In this document: positions 56,006 to 64,000 of the stretch, piece after piece
Numbering within the stretch: the stretch's first letter is position 1
Layout of the letters: each line of letters begins with the position of its first letter
Assembly: GCF_963674565.1 (NCBI RefSeq)
Contig: NZ_OY771430.1
Location: 4,340,001 to 4,404,000 of the forward strand
Source: an uncultured Carboxylicivirga sp.
Lineage (GTDB): Bacteria > Bacteroidota > Bacteroidia > Bacteroidales > Marinilabiliaceae
Direction: 5' to 3'
Length of the DNA: 64,000 nucleotides
Notes under the pieces: model-generated
What the model saw: the letters and a program-made list of their open reading frames with translations, nothing else
Database searches by the model: none
Told to the model about the DNA's origin: nothing
Translations under genes and position numbers: made by a program

Positions 56006-58402
56006 TTATTCAACTTCCCATTCGAAAAGTCCAGCGGCATTATCATCCGGAAGTTGAACTTCAATTTTTACAGCTTTTGTGGTTACCGGCTTGAATGAAA
56101 TGGTGTTAAGTGTTCCTTTCACGATTGGATAATCTGTATCATTTTCAACCGGAGTCCAGTTTCCTTCACTGTCTTTATAGTAAATCTTCCATGCTTCAGG
56201 AATTCTGCAACCACCCCACGGAGCATCATCATACCAAATTACAGATGAACTTGAAACCGTATTTTCCTCCTGAAATTCGTATGAAATCCACTCAATTGTT
56301 CCTTGTTTTGGCCACCAATGGTAATAAGGAATCGATCTATCGTGTTCATCTTTTGGTATCAGTCTATCGTTAACGGCACTAATAGCTTTTACCATATGCG
56401 AAGCATTCACTTTACTTTCGGATGCCAGGGTTGGTTGTTGAACAGGACGTGTTGATCGTAGTTCATTTGAGAACCAGACTGCCATTTCTCCGCTGCCACG
56501 GTGAGCCCATGCATAGTAAGGAATAAGGTTCAATTCTACATCCTCTACTTCTATCTTGCCCTCTTTGTTATAAGCAAGCACCTGAGCACTGGTCTGAATC
56601 ATGTTTAAACCATAAAGCATATCAGGTTTTTCTGTTACCTTAAATTCTGGTTTTTGAGGAATGAAAGCACTTAGCACGCTAAAATCATTATCTGGCCACT
56701 CAGCACAATAAACAATAGGTCCGCGTTCGAAAGATACTTTACCCTGATCGGCTTCAACCAATGGATGAGCTTTGACAACACGAGTTTCCATATCAAAATG
56801 TACAGAAACTTTATCGCCTTTTGACCATTTGCGCGAAATAGTAAAATAACCGTTGGTTAATTTACTTTCAACAACTTTACCATTTACCATTACAGTGTAT
56901 GATAAGCGTTTTTTATCAGCAAATGAATATAAATCGCTAGGTACAACCTGACCTTGCACCCAGCCCGGAACACGGATCTTGAGATTGAAGCTTTGTTTTT
57001 TCTCAGGATTTACTTCAATGGCAATATCACCATTCCAGGGGTAAGATGTTTTTTGAGTTAGATTTACCTTTTTACTATTTACATCTAATGTTGATGTGTT
57101 GGACATAAAAAGGTTCACATATAAATCGCTGTTGTGAACGGCATAGATATAACCGGGAACAGAAGGAATAAAACGTGAAACATTGGATGGACAACAAGCA
57201 CATCCAAACCAGGCCTGACGTTGGTGCTGACCAATTGATTCCAGTGGGTTAGGGTAGAAGAATCCGTCACCATCTAATGAAACTCCGCTGATTAATCCGT
57301 TATAAAGCGTACGTTCCAATACATCGTAATATTTTGATTCTCCATGAAGAAGGAATAAGCGGTAGTTCATGTAAACATTACCAATGGCAGCGCATGTTTC
57401 GCAATAGGCCGACATGTTAGGCAATTCGTAATTTTTACCAAAAGCCTCACCATGGTTGGTAGCACCAATACCTCCGGTAATGTATAGTTTTTTTCCAACA
57501 ATGTTATCCCATATACGATCGATGGCATGAATATATGAAGTGTCGCCGGTTAAAGCTGCAACATCAGCCATACCCGAATACATGTATGCGGCACGTACTG
57601 CGTGTCCAACTGCTTCATCCTGCTCCAGAACCGGTTTATGCGATTGGCTGTATTCTGTTTTGATGGTAGTGTAACCTCTTTTATCCAATAAAAACTTAGC
57701 CAAATCAAGGTATTTTTGTTCTCCGGTAACCACATATAATTTAGCTAAAGCCATTTCTGCAATCTGGTGACCCGGAACCACACACGCCTGATCGTGACCA
57801 TCACCTACTTCACGAACAGCACAATCAGCATAGGCTTTTGCAATATCCAAAAAGTTGGTTTTACCAGTAGCCTGGTAATGAGCAATGGCTCCTTCAACCA
57901 TATGCCCTAGGTTATATAACTCATGACTTAAGTCTTCCTCTTTTTCCCATCTTTTCGAACCTGCCCATTCATGTGGATGTTTAGGATTCATGGTTCTGCT
58001 GGTATACAAATATCCATCAGGTTCCTGAGCCGCTTTTACGATCACCAAAATACTATCGATGTAATGATCTAGTTTAGCATCCGGGAAAGTCTGCATTGAA
58101 TAGCTGGCACCTTCAATGGTTTTATATACATCGGTATCATCAAATGATAAACCTCCAACTTTGATTGTATCATTCGGATGGGCTGCATTGATGAAGTTTT
58201 GATACCGACCTGTTTCTTCACATTTACTAAATGCCAATGGTATGGTCACTTCACGACTTGCTTTCAGACGTTGTCCCCAAAAAGCATCGTTAACTTTTAC
58301 CGAAGTAAAAGGCACTGGAGAGATTGGATATCCACTATTCTTATCTTGCGCGTAGGTTGTAAAAACGATGCAGGACAGAAGTAAGAAGGCAATTTTCTTC
58401 AT
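56006..58402 (-). CDS. GH127-family beta-L-arabinofuranosidase-type enzyme, copy B
   Basis: A 798-aa secreted enzyme with a type I signal peptide (VFTTYAQ), so unlike copy A it is not a lipoprotein and may be periplasmic. It shares the barrel and motifs: FTSVKVNDAFWGQRLKASRE, YCETCAAIGNVYMNY (~336) and FGCACCPSN (~401), with the same C-terminal discoidin-like domain. The two copies lie 22 bp apart and arose by duplication. Different sorting (lipoprotein versus soluble) suggests use at different sites or on different linkages. A 15-bp motif 88 bp upstream (58490-58504) matches that of the GH146-like copy A gene. Confidence 0.9.
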   Translation of the reverse strand: MKKIAFLLLSCIVFTTYAQDKNSGYPISPVPFTSVKVNDAFWGQRLKASREVTIPLAFSKCEETGRYQNFINAAHPNDTIKVGGLSFDDTDVYKTIEGASYSMQTFPDAKLDHYIDSILVIVKAAQEPDGYLYTSRTMNPKHPHEWAGSKRWEKEEDLSHELYNLGHMVEGAIAHYQATGKTNFLDIAKAYADCAVREVGDGHDQACVVPGHQIAEMALAKLYVVTGEQKYLDLAKFLLDKRGYTTIKTEYSQSHKPVLEQDEAVGHAVRAAYMYSGMADVAALTGDTSYIHAIDRIWDNIVGKKLYITGGIGATNHGEAFGKNYELPNMSAYCETCAAIGNVYMNYRLFLLHGESKYYDVLERTLYNGLISGVSLDGDGFFYPNPLESIGQHQRQAWFGCACCPSNVSRFIPSVPGYIYAVHNSDLYVNLFMSNTSTLDVNSKKVNLTQKTSYPWNGDIAIEVNPEKKQSFNLKIRVPGWVQGQVVPSDLYSFADKKRLSYTVMVNGKVVESKLTNGYFTISRKWSKGDKVSVHFDMETRVVKAHPLVEADQGKVSFERGPIVYCAEWPDNDFSVLSAFIPQKPEFKVTEKPDMLYGLNMIQTSAQVLAYNKEGKIEVEDVELNLIPYYAWAHRGSGEMAVWFSNELRSTRPVQQPTLASESKVNASHMVKAISAVNDRLIPKDEHDRSIPYYHWWPKQGTIEWISYEFQEENTVSSSSVIWYDDAPWGGCRIPEAWKIYYKDSEGNWTPVENDTDYPIVKGTLNTISFKPVTTKAVKIEVQLPDDNAAGLFEWEVE

Positions 58403-58489
58403 TGTATTTAATTTTTTGATGATTCTGGATTATAGATTGTAAAAATAAGTTGGGGGAGTTACTTATTATGTCACGTTTTCATTAATATT

Positions 58490-58504
58490 TAGTACAAATG
58501 TTTA
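58490..58504 (-). promoter_or_regulatory. Shared 15-bp motif upstream of GH127 copy B
   Basis: Identical to 48385-48399 and at nearly the same distance (88 bp) from its gene. Nearby AACATTTGTA (58565-58574) forms a 10-bp inverted repeat with TACAAATGTT (58493-58502), a possible dimer site. Confidence 0.55.
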
Positions 58505-58575
58505 TTATCCCTTATTCTTATTCCTTTTAATTCAATAATATACTGACTTTACATTAAAGAAACGAACATTTGTAA

Positions 58576-60615
58576 TTATTGTAAGCCAACATTAAAGATA
58601 AAGGTCACCACATATTGAGAACCCCCTTTAGTATATACCAATGCTTCCTTAATTTGATATGAATCACCTGCAGAACTTTTACCCGGAAACTGACCAATTG
58701 AGAATTGCATGACTCCAGCATCCAGCTCACAGTATAACTTACTATCATTGCTTTCTCCCCATTCAATTACTGATCCATTACTGTCGAACCAAAAGCCATA
58801 TCCGTTGGCGGTTGTTTCATAGTTTAACGATTCATCTGGTTCAATGGCAGCGAAAGCAATTTTACCTTCTGCAGGAGAAGATTTAGCTTCTAATATATTA
58901 GAACTAATATCGGAAGGTTGTATTGATAAGGCCTGAGCTACTTTAGCAATATCACCATTGGTAAACAGATTTACAATTTTTCCGGTATAGTTTTCCTTAT
59001 CAGCCTTAAATTCCAGATTATAAGTCAATGTTAAATTTTCAGGATTCTTATCCGTATCAACTGTTACATTACCCAACAAATCAGTATTGCTAAATTTAAC
59101 TATATAAGGCCATTGATCATCGTTGCTTTCGATTTCATCCCATGGATGTGCGATATATGTTTTGGGGGCACCGGTTACTACTAACCATAGGCGTTCACAA
59201 TTGGCCGGGATTATAAAATCTATCTCAGCTGAGGTGTTTTGGTTCATTTCTCCGTATACTCTTTTACCGTCTGTTAACAAAGCAACATATCCGTATCTCC
59301 ATCCTGCTCTTGCTTGCGAACCAGTGTTATAATGTGTAGTTACTAAGGTAGTTTCATTATCAGCATAATTACCCGGATCATTTGGTGCCAGATCAGATCC
59401 CGGCGAAAGAGCTGTAAACATAGTTGTTACAGTAGTTCCTGCACCAGGCACGTTTAAAGGTATCACATTATAACCGGTTGAACCTGGACAATGACTATAG
59501 GCAACCTGATAGCTGCCATCTTCTAATTGATAGAACTTATATTTCAACTGACCAATATGGTTTTTTCCATTAGAACGGATCGCATCCAAATCCCACGTAA
59601 CAAATTTGGTTGCTGCTTCATAAATCTCATCATTAAGATCACTTACACTCAAATCATAAATTCGCATATAGGTCTCTAATGGATCTTCAGGACTGACTGA
59701 TTCGCGCCAAACTCTTGCAACCGCATCAATGCCATGTTTATCTGTCCAGAAGTAATGCATCCAGTAGCTTGCATATCGTTGATGCTCGTCACATATATGG
59801 CGATGGTAATTATTACAATAAACTGAAAAATTATATGATGAAAAGGCTTCCATGGGATAACTCTGAAAAGCTTGCCATTGTGCGGTTTGTTCCCAAAATG
59901 CATTCCCTCCATTTCCGCCAAATCCATACCTAAATCCTCGGGTAAAATCGTTTGCTATTTCACCATGGGCCAGTAAGTCGGCATATACCTGGTACTGGAA
60001 GCTATGACCGATCTCATGTGCAATGGTTGAACCAACAGGTTTACAAGTAGCCGGGTTCACCCATAAGGCTCCGATTACATCATCATATCCCGCTCCGAAA
60101 GCCATCCATTCCTCTGTATAATGTAAATAGATTTGCATTTTATAGGTCTCAAGATTAGTTTTGGATGTTCCTAAGTCTGCAAATTTTAAGGTGTTGATAT
60201 TAATACTAAAGAATTCTTCTGCTTTTTGCAGCAGGTCATCAATATCAATTCGCATTTTTTCTTCTAAGTCACTTGAATTAGGATTATCTCCAAAACCTTC
60301 TTCCCAAAACACAATAAAATGATCAGATTGTCTGCTGCGCACGAACGACCATTTACTGTCACTTTGTAACACATCCATATCGGCCATTTCAGCTGGTTTG
60401 TAATATTTCTGATAGTCGGGAACATCATCTTCTGTAAGCACTACAACATCAGACTTCGGCTCATCGCTCTCACTTCCATTATTGGGAGTTTGTGCTACAA
60501 TGGAGTTGTTTTTTCCACAGGATGTAAACAGCAATAATATTATTACAAGGTGTATGATACAAAAGCCGGCATTTACCGGCTTTTGTTTGTTTAATATAAC
60601 ATTTAAAAGTTTCAT
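58576..60615 (-). CDS. Zincin lipoprotein with DUF6055-like and DUF4859-like domains
   Basis: A 679-aa lipoprotein (lipobox FTSC) after an N-terminus that also codes a hairpin (60560-60585). The metalloprotease site HEIGHSFQ is near residue 199 (STIAHEIGHSFQYQVYADL), with an aromatic-rich EQTAQWQAFQSYP region after it. This part looks like DUF6055. The C-terminal ~170 residues are a DUF4859-type beta-sandwich, as in the neighbour encoded just upstream (5'). It should act outside the cell on the protein part of the substrate; that is inference. The gene starts 6 bp after the DUF4859 gene stop. Confidence 0.82.
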   Translation of the reverse strand: MKLLNVILNKQKPVNAGFCIIHLVIILLLFTSCGKNNSIVAQTPNNGSESDEPKSDVVVLTEDDVPDYQKYYKPAEMADMDVLQSDSKWSFVRSRQSDHFIVFWEEGFGDNPNSSDLEEKMRIDIDDLLQKAEEFFSININTLKFADLGTSKTNLETYKMQIYLHYTEEWMAFGAGYDDVIGALWVNPATCKPVGSTIAHEIGHSFQYQVYADLLAHGEIANDFTRGFRYGFGGNGGNAFWEQTAQWQAFQSYPMEAFSSYNFSVYCNNYHRHICDEHQRYASYWMHYFWTDKHGIDAVARVWRESVSPEDPLETYMRIYDLSVSDLNDEIYEAATKFVTWDLDAIRSNGKNHIGQLKYKFYQLEDGSYQVAYSHCPGSTGYNVIPLNVPGAGTTVTTMFTALSPGSDLAPNDPGNYADNETTLVTTHYNTGSQARAGWRYGYVALLTDGKRVYGEMNQNTSAEIDFIIPANCERLWLVVTGAPKTYIAHPWDEIESNDDQWPYIVKFSNTDLLGNVTVDTDKNPENLTLTYNLEFKADKENYTGKIVNLFTNGDIAKVAQALSIQPSDISSNILEAKSSPAEGKIAFAAIEPDESLNYETTANGYGFWFDSNGSVIEWGESNDSKLYCELDAGVMQFSIGQFPGKSSAGDSYQIKEALVYTKGGSQYVVTFIFNVGLQ
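60560..60585 (-). terminator. Attenuator-like hairpin inside a 5' coding region
   Basis: CAAAAGCCGG (60560-60569) and CCGGCTTTTG (60576-60585) pair over 10 bp with a 6-nt loop, ~10 codons into the zincin gene. In the reading direction the stem ends CUUUUG, a modest U tract. It may trim transcription between the SusC/D part and the enzyme genes. Confidence 0.45.
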
Positions 60616-60621
60616 TCAATA

Positions 60622-61620
60622 TTATTCAAGGGTGGCAGTAATTATAAATCTAAAGAATTTTGAATCATCAGATGTATCCCGATAACCAACACTCAGGTTA
60701 TATTTATTACCAGATGCAAGTTCAGGTGCTCTTCCGATATACAAAACCTTATCACTTAAATTAGTCTCTGCATATAAAGAGAATCCTGTTTCGCCCCAAT
60801 TGCACACTTTTGCCTCATTGTTTAACCAATATCCCGGAGGATTGGCAGTATATCCGCTAGTTAAGTCCCATTCTGTTGATTCTATGTCTACCATATTCAT
60901 ATGAATAGTACCTCCACCATTGTGGTCAAAACTATTAACAAAATCATCTAAAGTCATACCAATATTATATTCAATGATATCTGCATATTGTTCCAGATCA
61001 ATACCAAAACTATTGTAGTCTCCTGCAGGTATGGTAATACTTGTTAAAATAATGGATGGATCGGTAATGGATACATTAAATAGGAATCGGATATATTGAT
61101 CGTAATCAGGCCCATTTACAGCAAAACCAACATTTATTTGAAAAACTGTTCCAGCTTTGGCACCTTCCAATGCGCTAACAATAAGTGTTTTGCTATTGGT
61201 GTCTATTTCAACAGTTGCGGTAAGGTTATTATCTCCTTCGGCAGATATAATCCCTGAAGAATTATAGTACCACCCATTGGATCCTTTTGTTTTTGCAGCT
61301 TTATTCCAAATATTTCTACTCAAATTGATATTATAAAATAAAACAGTACCGTTGTTTAAGCCACTTATTACCTGGTCTACAGTCATACCCATTTCAGTTT
61401 CGAACTTTTCAGCATAATCATCCAGTTGGATAGTATAAGGTTCAAAACGACCCACTTCAAATTCGGTATCCGAAATAATTGAAGCATCAGCATCTACTCT
61501 CAGGTATGGATTTTCATCTTCAGAATAGACGTGTTTAGATGAAAAGTCATCATAGTCTTCGCAGCTATACAAGCCTATTAAAAAGCAGGTTGCCAGAAAA
61601 TATATATTTATCTTTTTCAT
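60622..61620 (-). CDS. DUF4859 surface lipoprotein
   Basis: A 332-aa lipoprotein (lipobox LYSC). After an acidic linker there are two DUF4859 repeats; the first is built around TIQLDDYAEKFETEMGMTVD and the second around GIDLEQYADIIEYNIGMTLD. It lies between SusD and the zincin gene, the usual place for SusE/F-like or surface glycan-binding proteins. A carbohydrate- or peptide-binding role at the surface is inferred; there are no catalytic motifs. Confidence 0.8.
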   Translation of the reverse strand: MKKINIYFLATCFLIGLYSCEDYDDFSSKHVYSEDENPYLRVDADASIISDTEFEVGRFEPYTIQLDDYAEKFETEMGMTVDQVISGLNNGTVLFYNINLSRNIWNKAAKTKGSNGWYYNSSGIISAEGDNNLTATVEIDTNSKTLIVSALEGAKAGTVFQINVGFAVNGPDYDQYIRFLFNVSITDPSIILTSITIPAGDYNSFGIDLEQYADIIEYNIGMTLDDFVNSFDHNGGGTIHMNMVDIESTEWDLTSGYTANPPGYWLNNEAKVCNWGETGFSLYAETNLSDKVLYIGRAPELASGNKYNLSVGYRDTSDDSKFFRFIITATLE

Positions 61621-61640
61621 ATTTTACTTTTAAATAAGAA

Positions 61641-63299
61641 TTAATAACCAGGGTTTTGAACAAGTTTTGAGTTGGCATCTAAGAAATCCTGAGGCAATGG
61701 GAAAATATTCTTATCAGAATTGTTATGAGCATCAAAACAGAAGCGTGACTTTCCTGTATAAACATTATTTCCGTTTGTTAATTGGAATCGAATCAGATCC
61801 TGACGACGGTGGTGTTCTCCCACAAATTCCCAGGCAAGATCGTCTAAAAGACCACCCAACTCAATATCATTTCCTCCTTCTTCAGTAATAACCCAATTGT
61901 CATCTTCACCTTCCAGACCTGTATTTTCCTGATGGCCGTAGTTATAAATACTTGGACCTTTCAACTGCTCAACTGTTCTTATTGCTTTTTCAGGATTAGA
62001 TTTAAATGCTCTTTGACGAATCATAGTAACAATGTCGGCAGCTGTTTGCTCAGTTTCTCCATTATATCCACCTAAGCGAAGTAAACATTCTGCTTTAATC
62101 ATATAGGCGTCAGTCAAACGAAAGAATGGAACATCATCTCCATAGGTGCCATCTTCTCCTGAAACGATTTCATATTTATGGAAACGTGCACCTTCCATTT
62201 GATAAGCACCTGGATTATCAATGCTATGAACAGATTGAGAGTAGATAAGTGGAGTACCATCAATGGTGATAGATGCTCCTGATTTGTCTTTTTGTTCACC
62301 AATCAACCAGGTATCACTAAATCTGGAATCATCCGTATCGTAAGTGTCGATGAATTGTGGCACTGCACAACTACCATTCCAGGGTGCTGATTTTAGTCCG
62401 AAGGTTGCTTTACTTCCACCGTGTAAACATTTATTCGATAGGTAGTTGCCGGTTGCATTGTATTGCTTGCTGTATACAATAGCATAAATAATTTCAGAAC
62501 AGGTTGAACCGTCAGCCATAAAAGGTTCGGTATAGGCTGATGAAAGAGTGAATTTGCCATCATTAATTACTTCATTTACTTCATTGTAAGCTTTTTCGTA
62601 ATAAGAATTGTCACTTGTTCCGAACCATGCATTATAATTAAGGTACATTTTAGCTAAAACCATGCAAGCAGCATAATAATTGAATTGGCCATAAAGAATA
62701 TCTTCGTCTTTTAAGATGGTTTTTACATCTTTCATTTCCTGTTCAATAAAACTGAACAATTTTTGAGGATCTTCTTGTTCTGGCAGGAATCCAGCATCCC
62801 GCGTAAAGATGGTATCTAACGGTACATTTCTGAAGTTATCTAGCAGTAAATAGTATGATAAGCCTCTGATACCTCTTAGTTCGGCAGCAGATACCGGTGC
62901 ACTTTTAACGATGTCATACTCCAGTAACTGATTACATCCGTTGATGGTTTTATAGGCCTGATTCCATATGGTCCAGAAATGACCTGTAGTTGCCGTGTAA
63001 GTATGTTTATGCATGGTAACGTATAAGTCACCCCAACCAATACCAATTCGAAGGGGAGTCATAATTAAGTCTGATGATTCCTCGTAAATATCAAAAGTTC
63101 CATTCCAACCCCAATAGAGCCATCTCAAGTTCTGGTAAACATCTCCATTTAATGACTTAATCTCTTCATCGCTAAATGTATATCCACGATCAGGTATTAC
63201 GCTGAAGGGTTTCTCTGTAAGATCGGTACAAGAGCTAAAACCTATTATGGCAATAAGGAATATAGCTACGATTCTATTTATGATATATTGTATTTTCAT
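61641..63299 (-). CDS. SusD/RagB-family nutrient-binding outer-membrane lipoprotein
   Basis: A 552-aa lipoprotein (lipobox FSSC; DLTEKPFSVIPDRGYTFSDE). It has the TPR-rich SusD fold, with NGCNQLLE, a GLSYYLLLDNFRNVPLDTIF segment and the C-terminal LFPLPQDFLDANSKLVQNPGY end typical of SusD proteins. It forms the lid on the SusC barrel encoded upstream and binds the oligosaccharide or glycopeptide to be imported. Confidence 0.96.
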   Translation of the reverse strand: MKIQYIINRIVAIFLIAIIGFSSCTDLTEKPFSVIPDRGYTFSDEEIKSLNGDVYQNLRWLYWGWNGTFDIYEESSDLIMTPLRIGIGWGDLYVTMHKHTYTATTGHFWTIWNQAYKTINGCNQLLEYDIVKSAPVSAAELRGIRGLSYYLLLDNFRNVPLDTIFTRDAGFLPEQEDPQKLFSFIEQEMKDVKTILKDEDILYGQFNYYAACMVLAKMYLNYNAWFGTSDNSYYEKAYNEVNEVINDGKFTLSSAYTEPFMADGSTCSEIIYAIVYSKQYNATGNYLSNKCLHGGSKATFGLKSAPWNGSCAVPQFIDTYDTDDSRFSDTWLIGEQKDKSGASITIDGTPLIYSQSVHSIDNPGAYQMEGARFHKYEIVSGEDGTYGDDVPFFRLTDAYMIKAECLLRLGGYNGETEQTAADIVTMIRQRAFKSNPEKAIRTVEQLKGPSIYNYGHQENTGLEGEDDNWVITEEGGNDIELGGLLDDLAWEFVGEHHRRQDLIRFQLTNGNNVYTGKSRFCFDAHNNSDKNIFPLPQDFLDANSKLVQNPGY

Positions 63300-63348
63300 G
63301 CTTTTCTATTTTCAAGTTTTTGAAAAACCTTAATAATTTCTGTAACCG

Positions 63349-64000
63349 TTAAAAGGTGATGTTAAGTCCAATTGTATACGAACGGATAGATGGATATTTA
63401 TCTCTATCGTCTGTTCCTGCAGATAAGAAATTAGTAGCTAATTCCGGATCTAAACCTGAATAATTGGTGATAACAAATGCATTTTCTACAGAAGCATAAA
63501 CTCTTACTTTAGAAAGATATTTACTTTGTTTTAAGGTATAGCCAAATGTGATGTTATCCATCTTCATATAGTCTCCATCCTCCAGGTAATAGCTTACAAA
63601 TGTTTGAGTCAGGTTGTTTGCTAACGGCGCAACACCGTATACATCATTTGCTGCAGTTTTTAAACGGTTGTATTGAATGGAATTGTTTTCGTAAAACATT
63701 CTCTGACCGTTTAAGATTTTATGTCCGAACTGACCGCTCATTTGCATTACTAAATCAAACTTCTTGTAAGTAAAGGTGTTGTTCCAGCCAATGGTTATTT
63801 TGGGTAGACCTGAACCTAAATATTGTCGGTAATCTTCACTTGCTTTAATATCGTCGTTAAATTTTACAGCTTCTCCTGTTTCAGGGTTCTCAATTAACCA
63901 ATAGCCATCATCTGTTAAACCCACAGACTTCATACCCCAAAACTGTCCCATCGACATTCCTATTTCAACACGGTGAGTTGGCAGAGAAATTGGATCTGTT
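63349..64000 (-). CDS. SusC/RagA-family TonB-dependent transporter (C-terminal part)
   Basis: A 5' partial: the frame is open through the window edge, so 63957 (an internal Met) is not the real start. Visible are the last ~215 residues of the beta-barrel, with FNDDIKASEDYRQYLGSGLP, KFDLVMQMSGQFGHKILNGQ and the C-terminal RSYTIGLNITF ending in Phe, as outer-membrane barrels do. It is followed by SusD 49 bp downstream and imports the glycan or glycopeptide through the outer membrane. Confidence 0.94.
   Translation of the reverse strand, partial: TDPISLPTHRVEIGMSMGQFWGMKSVGLTDDGYWLIENPETGEAVKFNDDIKASEDYRQYLGSGLPKITIGWNNTFTYKKFDLVMQMSGQFGHKILNGQRMFYENNSIQYNRLKTAANDVYGVAPLANNLTQTFVSYYLEDGDYMKMDNITFGYTLKQSKYLSKVRVYASVENAFVITNYSGLDPELATNFLSAGTDDRDKYPSIRSYTIGLNITF

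Overview
The window is chromosomal DNA from an AT-rich member of the Bacteroidota, most likely order Marinilabiliales or Bacteroidales. The evidence is SusC/SusD pairs, a hybrid two-component regulator (HTCS), Bacteroidetes-type ECF sigma/FecR pairs, STN-CarboxypepD-TonB receptors, many LxxC lipoproteins, almost no Shine-Dalgarno sequences, and -33/-7 promoters of the TTTG...TAnnTTTG type. Species level cannot be read from the sequence.

Left host region (1-25.5 kb). Two adjacent thioredoxin-fold lipoproteins have both lost the CxxC. They are followed by an acyl-CoA synthetase, a PAS histidine kinase, a NarL-type response regulator and a 74-aa four-Cys protein. A minus-strand cell-surface-signalling cluster comes next: ECF sigma, FecR, an STN/carboxypeptidase-regulatory protein broken by one in-frame TAG, ABC ATPase, ABC permease and a TlpA-like thioredoxin. 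A second sigma/FecR/TonB-receptor set, two secreted lipoproteins and an M3 peptidase follow. Housekeeping genes lipA, lipB and recJ are on the plus strand. Just before the tRNA lies a small Zn-ribbon/membrane gene split by a -1 frame change.

Integrated island (25,594-39,475; 13.9 kb). A tyrosine recombinase has inserted a mobilizable element into the 3' half of a tRNA(CAT) gene. This left a 69-bp perfect direct repeat, and a 21-bp repeat lies inside both ends (candidate arm sites). The element has large dyad-symmetric DNA, a putative oriT, MobC, a relaxase and a coiled-coil membrane protein. Its cargo looks defensive: a 1460-aa SF1 helicase with a C-terminal Vsr/MTES_1575-like nuclease, an OLD-family ATPase-TOPRIM nuclease, a DEDDh exonuclease fused to a BRCT domain, and an AbiEi/AbiEii toxin-antitoxin pair with a strongly palindromic promoter. 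The helicase-nuclease/OLD/exonuclease-BRCT set is the best candidate here for an undescribed defence system.

Right region (39.5-64 kb). A polysaccharide-utilization-type locus on the minus strand runs SusC (cut by the window edge), SusD, a DUF4859 lipoprotein, a zincin lipoprotein, two GH127, a second zincin lipoprotein, GH146-like, a cytoplasmic Xaa-Pro aminopeptidase, GH146-like, a GH43 with discoidin and LamG domains, and the HTCS. Four DUF1680 beta-L-arabinofuranosidase-type enzymes, a GH43, two secreted metalloproteases and a proline-specific aminopeptidase together suggest that the target is a plant hydroxyproline-rich arabinosylated glycoprotein (extensin/AGP type) rather than a simple polysaccharide. 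Internal terminators and a shared 15-bp upstream motif suggest several transcription units.
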